Positions 8,811 through 16,709 of a DNA stretch of 64,000 nt are shown here, piece by piece. The translations under genes were made by a program, and so were the position numbers. Source of the stretch: Pelosinus fermentans. Lineage in GTDB: Bacteria; Bacillota; Negativicutes; DSM-13327. The number at the start of each line of letters is the position of its first letter. Within the stretch, counting starts at the first letter, position 1. The stretch covers positions 31,631-95,630 of the forward strand of contig DJJR01000041.1 of NCBI GenBank assembly GCA_002434245.1, written 5' to 3'. The notes beneath the pieces are model-generated. The model was not told where the DNA came from and ran no database searches. It saw nothing but the letters and a program-made list of their open reading frames with translations.

Positions 8811-10721
8811 TTACATGCGATGTTCCACACCAAGGTAGAAGTTTCGTCCCGGCATAGGATAAGAACCAGCAACTCCCAAACCATTTGCAGGACTTAATTC
8901 ATAAGCCTTATTTGTCAAGTTATATCCTTTGAGGTATACATGAGTGTCAGAAGTAATTTTGTAATTAGCCATCAGATCAAGGGTTACATAGGATTTAGAA
9001 GTAAATTCTTCCTTATTTCGACCTGTTGCACTTCGTAGTGTAAGGCTGGCATCCCACTTATCTTGATCATACTGAACATTGAGGCGGTATCCATTTGGTT
9101 GACTATTATAGGGATCTGCGACATAATCGGAATAGCCGACGTCTTTAATTTTGGTTTTGTTATAAGTGTAGCCAACGCCTACATTCCATTGAGGCGATAT
9201 TTGGCGGGATAGATTTAAGTCAAGACCCTGTCTTTTTTCCTGACTAACATTATAATAGTAACCAGGGTCAGGCAGAGGCCAAAATCCCTTCCACTCTAGA
9301 GCATTTTTGAGACGGCTGCTATAAATACTAGCCTGTAATTTCGTTCCATCTCCTAGTTTTGTATTGATTCCTAAAGTAGTTGTAGTTCCTTCTTCGGGTT
9401 TAAGGTTTGGATTGCCAATCCAATATTGGGTATTGCTAAAGAGCTCTGCAATGGTAGGATTTTTTACATATTGTCCCCATGAAGCATAGACATTAGTCGT
9501 AGGATTCACTTCTTTATTTACTGTAATCCGTGAGCTGAAGTTATCGCCAACAATACTGTGGTCATCATAGCGAGTACCTGCAGTTACCGACCATTTATTA
9601 GCCAATTGCCAACGGTTTTCTAGAAAGAGTGCTTTATTTGTATAACCGTTGTCAATAGATTTTCTGTCATCAATGTGTTCTTCACGCCAGTCTGCGCCAC
9701 CAGTTAGCGTGTGACCTTTACTAAGCTGCCAGCTTTCTTGCCAATTAAAGCCGTTGGCATAAAGCTTCGCGAAAGAGTTGTCTAAGGCTTTAAAGTATTC
9801 TTGATTTGATGTATTGCGATAGACACGAAAGAAGTTGTCGGCTCCCTTGTCTTGCCCCCATTGATAAGTAAGAGCCACATTATTATCTACTACTTTTCGA
9901 TAGGCACCTGGATAAGGGAATGAATCGTTTCCGCCAAAGTCGGATTCATCATTTCCATGCTCTACTTCTAGGGTAAGAGAATTTCCATTGCTTAGTTCTT
10001 TGTCTAACTTCAATGTCAGATACTCTTGATCCAGTTTGCTATCTTGTTTAGTCTCGGTTTTACCAGTTGTAGCATTCTTATACTCAAAGTTATCACGCTT
10101 TTTCTTTTCTGCTGTAATCAGGTAGCCAATACCATTCTCTCTGCCCTCGGTAGTAAGGCTGTAGCGCCGCAACCCCCAACTGCCAAATTCCGATGAAATG
10201 GAAGTACTTGGAGTTTTGGCTTTGCGGGTAATGATATTAATAATACCACCAACAGCGTCACTGCCATAGAGAGAAGAAGCTGGACCACGGACAATTTCAA
10301 TGCGTTCGATATTCTTCACTGGCAAGAGGTCGAGATTTACGCCAGCATGACTGTTTCCGCCTACGACAAGGTGATCCCAATTCATTCTGCGACCATCGAC
10401 TAAGATTAGTACACGATCATCTCCATTGAGAACGGGGACTGTACTGGTGCCTGTTTCCTGCAAGTCAACATTGCTTTTGCTTAAGATGTCAGGTACGCTA
10501 GTGAAACCACCTTTTTCAATTTCCTCCTGTGTAATTACCGTTACATTTGCTGCAACCTCTGACATTTTGACAGGCATACGATTGGCTGTTACGACATATT
10601 CATCAAAATTATAGGTTTCCTCTGCTGCAGTAGCTTCTTCAGCGGCTACCATTCCAGAAGTACTTAATACGATTGCACTGCTTAGCAGTGAGCATAATAA
10701 TTTTTTTTGCTGCTTATTAAT
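8811..10721 (-). CDS. TonB-dependent outer-membrane receptor, apparent ATT start
   Basis: The encoded receptor has a plug domain (FDEYVVTANRMP, then RIEIVRGPASSLYGSDAVGG at about 110-140) and a long beta-barrel to about residue 636, as in BtuB/CirA receptors. The first in-frame ATG (10652) falls inside what reads as a signal peptide: a basic stretch KQQKK, a hydrophobic core LLCSLLSSAIVLS, then AAEE. Between an in-frame TAA at 10736 and that ATG there is no ATG, GTG or TTG. ATT at 10721 has AAGGAGAG six bases upstream, so ATT is the likely start. The gene heads the minus-strand uptake operon and carries a TetR-type palindrome upstream at 10810-10825. The substrate is undetermined. Confidence 0.85.
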   Translation of the reverse strand: MNKQQKKLLCSLLSSAIVLSTSGMVAAEEATAAEETYNFDEYVVTANRMPVKMSEVAANVTVITQEEIEKGGFTSVPDILSKSNVDLQETGTSTVPVLNGDDRVLILVDGRRMNWDHLVVGGNSHAGVNLDLLPVKNIERIEIVRGPASSLYGSDAVGGIINIITRKAKTPSTSISSEFGSWGLRRYSLTTEGRENGIGYLITAEKKKRDNFEYKNATTGKTETKQDSKLDQEYLTLKLDKELSNGNSLTLEVEHGNDESDFGGNDSFPYPGAYRKVVDNNVALTYQWGQDKGADNFFRVYRNTSNQEYFKALDNSFAKLYANGFNWQESWQLSKGHTLTGGADWREEHIDDRKSIDNGYTNKALFLENRWQLANKWSVTAGTRYDDHSIVGDNFSSRITVNKEVNPTTNVYASWGQYVKNPTIAELFSNTQYWIGNPNLKPEEGTTTTLGINTKLGDGTKLQASIYSSRLKNALEWKGFWPLPDPGYYYNVSQEKRQGLDLNLSRQISPQWNVGVGYTYNKTKIKDVGYSDYVADPYNSQPNGYRLNVQYDQDKWDASLTLRSATGRNKEEFTSKSYVTLDLMANYKITSDTHVYLKGYNLTNKAYELSPANGLGVAGSYPMPGRNFYLGVEHRM

Positions 10722-10809
10722 GGTAATCTCTCCTTATTTTCCGTTATTGTAATTATAAAATAGATAATGACCTTATGTAATAATTTATGAGGAACGTTTT
10801 GAACCAAAA

Positions 10810-10825
10810 TGACTGACGACAGTCA
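10810..10825. promoter_or_regulatory. Probable TetR operator, TonB-operon side
   Basis: TGACTGACGACAGTCA, a palindrome with TGACTG / CAGTCA arms, is identical to 11019-11034 and closely matches the TetR self-operator at 5227-5244. Confidence 0.6.
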
Positions 10826-11017
10826 GTGAACGATAAAAAATATATGTTTTATTTCTCCATAGAACAGCACCTTTCTTTTCCCGTATCACAATCAAGAATA
10901 GTTAAATAATATAAATTGCAGGGGATACGTGAATTATTTATTTGACGATAAGCAAAAAAAAGAAATATAATAACCTACGGGTCATCAATCAGATTGATAG
11001 ACCAAGATTCAATTAAT

Positions 11018-11046
11018 TTGACTGACGACAGTCAAAGTGATAAGAT
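11018..11046 (+). promoter_or_regulatory. MFS promoter overlapped by the TetR-type operator
   Basis: TTGACT (11018-11023), 17 bases, TAAGAT (11041-11046). The palindrome TGACTGACGACAGTCA at 11019-11034 covers the -35 box and half the spacer, a classic repression geometry. Confidence 0.6.
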
Positions 11047-11062
11047 GTTGACCTGTTGAAGA

Positions 11063-11077
11063 TGATAATCATGATCA
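11063..11077. promoter_or_regulatory. Fur-like box
   Basis: TGATAATCATGATCA matches the 7-1-7 Fur consensus TGATAATNATTATCA at all but one position. It lies about 15-30 bases after the -10 box of the MFS promoter, where a bound repressor would block transcription. Confidence 0.5.
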
Positions 11078-11235
11078 ATTAAGATTATAGTCGTTTCAAA
11101 AATGTTAGTCAATACTAAATTACATTTTATTTTTAGATTATGTATATATATCAGGGGCATGAATTAATTCACTAGCTAAGAAATGAACAAGACGATTTTC
11201 GATACTAAATTTTTATGAAAGTAGGATTTTTGCAA

Positions 11236-12426
11236 ATGTGTAAGTTGAAATATTCTAAAATGCCACTTATGATCTTAATTGTGAATATGTTTATTGCTCA
11301 ATTGGGGGTTGGGCTGATCATCCCCATATTACCTAAATTTGTGCAGGATTTTGGGGTAAATAACGCCACTCTTGGTTATTTGGTGTCGGCTATGGGATTT
11401 ACCCAATTATTATTTTCACCTCTTGCAGGTAAATGGGCGGATCAGTATGGACGCAAAATTATCATTGTTTCTGGAATCGGTTTATTTAGTGTATCCCAAT
11501 ATCTTTTCGGCATGGCTAACGAGTTGTGGCTGCTGTATGTGTCCAGGCTGATTGGCGGAATTGGTATTGCCTTTACAACCCCGGCAATTACAGCCTATGT
11601 AGCAGATATCACCACAGAGGAAAATCGGGGTAAAAGCCTCGGCTGGATAGGAGCAGCCATGTCTTTTGGTGTTGTAATTGGGCCTGGCATTGGAGGATTT
11701 TTGGCTGACTATGGCTTACGCCTTCCCTTTTATGTGGCTTCGGCTGCTTCGGCGTTCTCCATGATTGCAGCTTTTTTGCTGTTACCTGAAACATTATCCC
11801 AAGAAAAACAATTCGTTTCCAGAAATTCCTTGGTTAAAAGCGAGAATATCTTTTCACAGGTTGCGTTATCTTTTAAGGCTCCCTACTTTTTTCTTTTAGT
11901 ATTAATTTTTATTTTGACATTTGGGTTAGTGAGTGTGGAAGTCGTATTTGGGCTGTATGTGGATGTGAAATATGGATATACACCTAAGGATATAGCAATT
12001 CTACTTACGGTAGGTGTGTTAATGGGTGTTCTTGTCCAAGCACTATTGATTGATTGGCTGCTGCGCCGCTTTGGTGAAAAAAAAGTCATCAACATGAGTT
12101 TGGCTTTATCAGCGGCATCGTTAGCACTAATGCTGCTGCCAGGAGGTTTTTGGTACATACTTCTTGTAACAACACTTCATATTGCCTTCACTTCTATTTT
12201 ACGCCCCGCAATTAATACGTTATTGTCCAAGATGGCAGGTGAAGAACAAGGTTTTGTGGCTGGAATAAGTAATACTTACACTAGTTTGGGAATTATCATT
12301 GGTCCATCCATTGCAGGCATCTTATTTGATATTCACATTAATTTGCCCTATCTATTTGGTGTAACTCTTATATTAGTCAGTTTGGCGATACCTGTTTTGT
12401 CATTGAAAAAAAAGCTAGCAGCCTGA
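11236..12426 (+). CDS. MFS drug/metabolite efflux transporter (TetA-like, DHA1 type)
   Basis: The roughly 396-residue carrier has 12 predicted membrane segments. The loop after segment 2 reads GKWADQYGRKIIIVSG (MFS motif A) and segment 5 holds GPGIGGFLAD (motif C, typical of DHA1 antiporters). I place the start at 11236 because AGGA lies nine bases upstream; the in-frame ATG at 11215 has no ribosome site. It is transcribed divergently from the TonB receptor operon and shares its operator sequence. It may export the chelator or signal taken up by that operon, or an unrelated toxic ligand of the TetR protein. Confidence 0.82.
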   Translation: MCKLKYSKMPLMILIVNMFIAQLGVGLIIPILPKFVQDFGVNNATLGYLVSAMGFTQLLFSPLAGKWADQYGRKIIIVSGIGLFSVSQYLFGMANELWLLYVSRLIGGIGIAFTTPAITAYVADITTEENRGKSLGWIGAAMSFGVVIGPGIGGFLADYGLRLPFYVASAASAFSMIAAFLLLPETLSQEKQFVSRNSLVKSENIFSQVALSFKAPYFFLLVLIFILTFGLVSVEVVFGLYVDVKYGYTPKDIAILLTVGVLMGVLVQALLIDWLLRRFGEKKVINMSLALSAASLALMLLPGGFWYILLVTTLHIAFTSILRPAINTLLSKMAGEEQGFVAGISNTYTSLGIIIGPSIAGILFDIHINLPYLFGVTLILVSLAIPVLSLKKKLAA

Positions 12427-12499
12427 CGGCTGACTAGCTAGAATATTTATCAATACCCTTTACGTCTTTGGGTCTAGGTATATTATATGTCTTTGTAAG

Positions 12500-12635
12500 A
12501 GCGGAGCGTAACCGCAGAGGCGCAGAGTGCACGGAGAGATATTTTTTACCCTATCCATCTTTTCTCTGTGTTCTCTGTGCCTCTGCGGTTCATTTTTTTC
12601 TTTATTTACTTTCTTCGCGTCTTCGCGGTTCAAAA
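12500..12635. repeat. Dispersed CTCTGCG/CGCAGAG palindromic repeat, copy 2
   Basis: ACCGCAGAGGCGCAGAG (left) pairs with CTCTGTGCCTCTGCGGTT (right). A CTTCGCGTCTTCGCGGTTCAA unit follows directly. It fills the gap between convergent MFS and exonuclease genes. Confidence 0.8.
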
Positions 12636-12639
12636 AGCC

Positions 12640-13392
12640 TTAAAAGATTTCCAATCCAATCGGGCAATGATCACTGCCCATGACCTCAGGATAAATGGTA
12701 GCTTCTTTAATCGCATCTCTTAATGTGTTAGACACTAAAAAGTAATCAATACGCCAACCGATATTGCGGGCTCTGGCATTCATCATATAGGACCACCAGG
12801 TATAGGCATCGATTTTATCAGGATATATATGGCGAAAAGTATCGGTAAAGCCTGCCTCTAATAAAGCGGTCATTTTATCTCTTTCCTCATCGGTGAACCC
12901 GGCATTGCGCCGATTGGTTTTGGGATTCTTAATGTCGATTTCCTGATGAGCAACATTGATATCGCCGCAAATAATGACAGGTTTACTCTGATCTAGAGCG
13001 GTAAGATAGGTTCTAAATTCATCTTCCCATCTCATGCGGTAGTCCAAGCGTAGGAGTTCTCGCTTGGAGTTAGGAGTATAGACGTTTACCAGAAAAAAGT
13101 TTTCAAATTCCAAGGTGATGATGCGGCCTTCCTGGTCATGCTCTTCTATATTCAAACCATAGGTAACGGATAATGGTGTTATGCGCGTAAAAACAGCTGT
13201 ACCTGAGTATCCCTTTTTTACAGCACTGTTCCAATATTTTTCGTATCCGATAAGTCCGATTTCAGCTTGGTCAGGATGCATTTTTGTCTCTTGTATGCAA
13301 AAGATATCAGCATCTGCAGTGTTGAAAAAGTCTTCAAAACCTTTTGAAAGGCATGCTCTTAAACCATTTACATTCCATGATATTAATTTCAT
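12640..13392 (-). CDS. xth: Exodeoxyribonuclease III (AP endonuclease)
   Basis: The 250-residue protein has the full exonuclease/endonuclease/phosphatase fold signature: MKLISWNVNGLRA at the start, IFCIQETK (Glu at about 35), NVYTPNS (about 105), CGDINVAH (Asp/Asn about 145) and GSDHCPIGLEI at the C-terminus with the catalytic Asp-His pair. Length equals the family norm of about 250-268. It repairs abasic sites and trims 3' ends in base-excision repair. It is a single gene on the minus strand, unrelated to its neighbours. Confidence 0.96.
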   Translation of the reverse strand: MKLISWNVNGLRACLSKGFEDFFNTADADIFCIQETKMHPDQAEIGLIGYEKYWNSAVKKGYSGTAVFTRITPLSVTYGLNIEEHDQEGRIITLEFENFFLVNVYTPNSKRELLRLDYRMRWEDEFRTYLTALDQSKPVIICGDINVAHQEIDIKNPKTNRRNAGFTDEERDKMTALLEAGFTDTFRHIYPDKIDAYTWWSYMMNARARNIGWRIDYFLVSNTLRDAIKEATIYPEVMGSDHCPIGLEIF

Positions 13393-13527
13393 ATATGAAC
13401 CTCACTCTAAAAAAATATATTGCTTTAAGTGTATGTGAATGACATAAAAAATGCAAGGATAAAGAAGACTAGTACCTTGCCAGCTTTAAAACTATAGATA
13501 ATTCCTATAAAAAAACAGAGAAAATCC

Positions 13528-13670
13528 TTGTAAAATAAACGAAATCGTAATACAATGTATATCAGAGATAAACGAATGTTTTTTAGTATTCGACAATTTT
13601 TGCAACTTAAAAATGAAATGTTTGAGTCAAAGGGGACTCTTCTACATGATTGTAGAAGAGTTCCCTTTTT
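13528..13670 (+). ncRNA. Candidate small RNA with its own promoter and terminator
   Basis: A sigma-A-like promoter (TTGTAA 13528-13533, 17-bp spacer, TACAAT 13551-13556) is followed about 75 bases later by a strong intrinsic terminator (stem 13629-13646 / 13651-13668, then a T-run). Predicted transcript about 13563 to 13670, roughly 105 nt. Only a 27-codon frame without a ribosome site lies inside. It could instead be the terminated leader of the gene at 13815. Confidence 0.45.
13629..13670 (+). terminator. Intrinsic terminator
   Basis: An 18-bp stem containing GGACTCTTCTACA / TGTAGAAGAGTTCC, a 4-base loop and TTTTT. It lies between divergently oriented genes, so it must end a transcript that starts inside the gap. 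Confidence 0.8.
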
Positions 13671-13814
13671 ATGGTATTAAAACTATGGATTTCTAGATAA
13701 TAAATAAAGAGACCTTAACTTTTGTCCTGTAATGTTAGAATGTAAAGCGGTAATGCGCTGTCAGTGAATGAGCGTCTAAATAGAAGGATTTTAAAATAGG
13801 ATAGGGTGAAGAAT

Positions 13815-14522
13815 ATGGTAAGAGGCATAGGGGAAAATAGCTTAACGAAAATTTTCTTGACACGAAGTTTCTTAGGACCAATATTTCGACCACTTCTGTA
13901 TTCGAGGGAAGAATCTATACACTATACCTTTTTAGAAGAAATCACAGTGTTAACGCAGGACATAATGGCAATACCAGACTTGGAGCAAAGAGGTCTTACT
14001 TATTATTGGTTAATTGAGGTTCCTAAGTCATTATTTGAAGAGTTATTTATCATTGGGGACCATCATCAGAAAAAGTGTAATCTCTCAGATTATACAAATG
14101 GTAAGAATGGAACTGGATTAGGCTATCTTACGCAAGGGTATATCTTGGCAATTTTGCCTTATTTAGTGGAGAGAGATCAATTATTGGATCAGCTGATACA
14201 TCCCGCAATAAATGATCTAGAAAAACTTATTTTTACGATGTTTGGCCCCGAGAATCTGGTTTTCCAATATCAAAACCATTTTGGACAGTTAATCAATGAT
14301 GCGCTTAAAGAGCCAATCAATGATATGATTTCGGTTTCTTATATACAGCAGGTTATTGATCATATAGAGAAAAATTCAATGGTTTCCAGGGATGAGAGCC
14401 AACTGACTCAAATTCGGCAGGAAACAATAGAGTATTTCTTATGGAAATTGCAGAATATAAGAATTTCTGCTGCTGCCATGGTTCGGTATTTCAAAGAAGC
14501 AGGAATTGGTAAGGCGGTTTAA
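13815..14522 (+). CDS. Protein of unknown function, about 235 residues
   Basis: I do not recognise a family. The product is soluble, with no signal peptide or membrane segment, rich in Leu, Ile and Glu, and predicted largely helical. A weakly hydrophobic stretch (about residues 110-125) is too short for a membrane span. ATG at 13815 is preceded by AGGATAGGG; the GTG at 13806 would overlap that site. The gene has its own terminator at 14544-14579 and stands alone. Codon usage looks ordinary for the window, so it is likely real. Confidence 0.6.
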   Translation: MVRGIGENSLTKIFLTRSFLGPIFRPLLYSREESIHYTFLEEITVLTQDIMAIPDLEQRGLTYYWLIEVPKSLFEELFIIGDHHQKKCNLSDYTNGKNGTGLGYLTQGYILAILPYLVERDQLLDQLIHPAINDLEKLIFTMFGPENLVFQYQNHFGQLINDALKEPINDMISVSYIQQVIDHIEKNSMVSRDESQLTQIRQETIEYFLWKLQNIRISAAAMVRYFKEAGIGKAV

Positions 14523-14543
14523 GTACACACTATCTATCCATAG

Positions 14544-14579
14544 AAAAACCCAAACCGCAAGAAAACGGTTTGGGTTTTT
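14544..14579. terminator. Bidirectional intrinsic terminator
   Basis: AAAAACCCAAACCG and CGGTTTGGGTTTTT form a perfect 14-bp stem with an 8-base loop, with A and T tracts at the two ends. It serves the unknown protein gene on plus and the small membrane ORF on minus. Confidence 0.85.
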
Positions 14580-14633
14580 CATAGCCTCATACTATACGCG
14601 AACATGGTTAGTTTTTAGTTTATTGTTATCAGA

Positions 14634-14723
14634 TTAAATAAGATGGGAGATGTGTGCTACTTCTAGCACTGCTAACATTACTGCAATAGCAGTGAAAGCA
14701 AAAGCGCCTAATTGAAGAACCAT
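14634..14723 (-). CDS. Small membrane protein, 29 residues
   Basis: On the minus strand, ATG at 14723 opens a 29-codon frame ending TAA. It encodes MVLQLGAFAFTAIAV, a continuing hydrophobic run (MLAVLEVA) and the polar tail HISHLI. AAAGGA lies eight bases upstream of the ATG. The single hydrophobic helix fits a one-span peptide such as regulatory or stress membrane peptides. It has a promoter-sized AT-rich gap upstream and the bidirectional terminator downstream. No homologue is recognised. Confidence 0.5.
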   Translation of the reverse strand: MVLQLGAFAFTAIAVMLAVLEVAHISHLI

Positions 14724-15222
14724 AAGATCAATCCTTTCTGTATCTTTTTCCCAAATGTAAAAAAGTTCTAAATAATGAGTACATATAGATTAAACTGACA
14801 ATTTAAAAAATAGGATATAGCTTGCGTCTATAAGGCAATTCTTAGTTTAATAGATTGGAGGAGTATTATCAAATCCTTTCAGAGGTGGTCTGACCAGCAT
14901 ATCGCTCATTAAACAAAATTAGATAGAATTTACTTCTATTTTCGTAAAAATTCAAATATGGTCAAAAATTCAAACATAGCCAAACATTTGAATAAAGAAA
15001 ACATTCAGAAATAAACAAATATTCTAAAAACAATCGTAAATTAATAATAATAAGTAAGATAATTGATTTCAAAGTAGTTGATTTAAGAGTAAAAGTTACA
15101 AAATGCAATTAAATTGAGAGAAAAAGGAGTTTTAATGGAATCAAAAGCTTCTTTATGATATAGTTTAAAAAATAAGTTAGTATGACACACCAAATGTAGT
15201 AAGGAACTTTTAGGAGGTTAGA
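14724..15222. other. AT-rich intergenic region with a GntR-type palindrome
   Basis: About 500 bases with no supported gene. TGGTCTGACCA at 14886-14896 fits TNGTNNNACNA, the FadR-subfamily GntR operator consensus. A very AT-rich stretch with repeated ATTCAAA words covers about 14940-15010. Confidence 0.4.
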
Positions 15223-16638
15223 GTGGACCTATTTCTTATCGTAGTAAGTTTAATTTTATTAATGTATTTTGCGTATCGAGGTTATTCCATTATCCTCATC
15301 GCACCGTTGTTCGCCATACTTGCATCAATTGGTGAATTTCGATCCATGCCTGTTTACAGCGAAATTTTTATGACGAAGGCGGCAGAGTATTTTAAGACTT
15401 ATTTTCCTATATTTCTGCTGGGAGCGGTTTTCGCTAAAATCATGGAAGAGGGTGAGCTGGCAAGCTCGATTGCAGCATTTATTTCTCGTTCATTAGGAAA
15501 AGAAAGAGCGATTTTAGCTGTTTTATTAGGGTGCGGTGTCTTAACCTATGGCGGCCTAAGTGTCTTTGTCGTCGTCTTTGTCATGTACCCTTTCGCAGCT
15601 TTATTATTTCGGGAAGCTGACATTCCAAAGCGCCTTATTCCGGCAACGCTGTGGATGGGGATTTTTACCTATGCCATGGCCTCGATACCAGGAACGCCTC
15701 AAATTCAAAATATCATTCCTACGACCTTCTTTGGCACTTCAACTTGGGCATCGCCAGTGATTGGTATAGTAAGTGCAGTGGTTTATTTTGCCTTAGCCTG
15801 GTTTTGGATAACGTATCGTTTCAAGAGCTTAGCAAGTAAAGGAGAAGGTTATGGTAATCATGCTAAAAATGAGCCAGATCCCCTGGGAGAAAAAGAAATG
15901 CCTCATTGGGCACTTTCTGTCTTACCCTTAGCAGCAGTTGTTTTAGTAAATTTGTATATGAGTAACCCCTTTGGCTGGAGTTGGGCTTATTCCTGGGATC
16001 CTGAAATGCTAGAGCCCTTTAAGAACTTACAATTATCTTTGCTCAGTTCCAGTGTGCAGAAAATATATGCAATCTGGTCCTTGGATATTGCCTTATTTGT
16101 GGGTATTATATTAGCGTTAGCCATTGGGTGGAAACCCATTAGTCAAAAAGGCAGAATGGTACATGTTTTTAACGCAGGAGCATTGTCTTCATTATCAGCA
16201 ATATTAAATACTGCATCAGGTTATGCATTTGGGAGTGTAATCGCAAAATTAAGTGGTTTTTTAATCGTTAAGCATGCATTAACAGATTTGCATATTGGAT
16301 CGGGTCCACTGCTTTCTCAGGCAATCACGACTTATATTATGACAGCTTTGACAGGTTCCGCCTCTGGCGGTATGACCATCGCATTAGGGATGTTAGGGAA
16401 TGAATGGCTTGTTTGGGCGCAATCTATCGGCATGTCTCCTGATCTTCTTCATCGGATGATTTGCCTTGCTTCCGCAGGGATTGATACCGTTCCTCATAAC
16501 GGTGCATTAGTCACTGTGATTAGTGTTTGTGGTTTAACCCACAGGTCGTCCTATTATGATATATTTATTTTAACCTTAATGAAGATGCTTGTACCTTTAA
16601 TTTTTATCGCTTTTTATAGTTTGTTTGGCATAGGATAA
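15223..16638 (+). CDS. GntP-like (gluconate/organic-acid) permease
   Basis: The 471-residue membrane protein has about 12-13 hydrophobic segments. It shows GntP-like features: a glycine-rich GVLTYGGLSVFVVVF, IPGTPQIQNIIPT in the middle and a conserved TGSASGGMTIALG near residue 385. GTG at 15223 is preceded by AGGAGG with five bases between. It probably takes up a sugar acid or carboxylate with protons or sodium. It precedes an MFS carrier by 71 bases and may be co-transcribed; no catabolic enzyme is adjacent, so the substrate is open. Confidence 0.78.
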   Translation: MDLFLIVVSLILLMYFAYRGYSIILIAPLFAILASIGEFRSMPVYSEIFMTKAAEYFKTYFPIFLLGAVFAKIMEEGELASSIAAFISRSLGKERAILAVLLGCGVLTYGGLSVFVVVFVMYPFAALLFREADIPKRLIPATLWMGIFTYAMASIPGTPQIQNIIPTTFFGTSTWASPVIGIVSAVVYFALAWFWITYRFKSLASKGEGYGNHAKNEPDPLGEKEMPHWALSVLPLAAVVLVNLYMSNPFGWSWAYSWDPEMLEPFKNLQLSLLSSSVQKIYAIWSLDIALFVGIILALAIGWKPISQKGRMVHVFNAGALSSLSAILNTASGYAFGSVIAKLSGFLIVKHALTDLHIGSGPLLSQAITTYIMTALTGSASGGMTIALGMLGNEWLVWAQSIGMSPDLLHRMICLASAGIDTVPHNGALVTVISVCGLTHRSSYYDIFILTLMKMLVPLIFIAFYSLFGIG

Positions 16639-16709
16639 AAACGGGGGGGAGAAGGTAATCAATACACGAAAGCAAAAATTTTTTTTAGTAGTTTAGGGGG
16701 ATTTAAACA

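Larger units (their letters stand above)
10722..11235. promoter_or_regulatory. Divergent regulatory region, TonB operon / MFS gene
   Basis: This 514-base gap has no gene. It holds two exact copies of a 16-bp palindrome (10810-10825 and 11019-11034), a Fur-like box (11063-11077) and a small hairpin (GGTCATCAATC / GATTGATAGACC, 10980-11003). A plus-strand promoter TTGACG-18-TATAAT (10942-10971) and a second TTGACT-17-TAAGAT (11018-11046) are visible. Confidence 0.6.

Noticed and set aside
10722-10810. Cobalamin riboswitch upstream of the TonB receptor
   Set aside because: The leader is short and I find neither the B12 box core (GCCACTG) nor the required length, so a vitamin B12 substrate is not supported by RNA evidence.
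12468-12683. 71-codon plus-strand open frame
   Set aside because: It spans the palindromic repeat and the end of xth; composition is repeat-derived.
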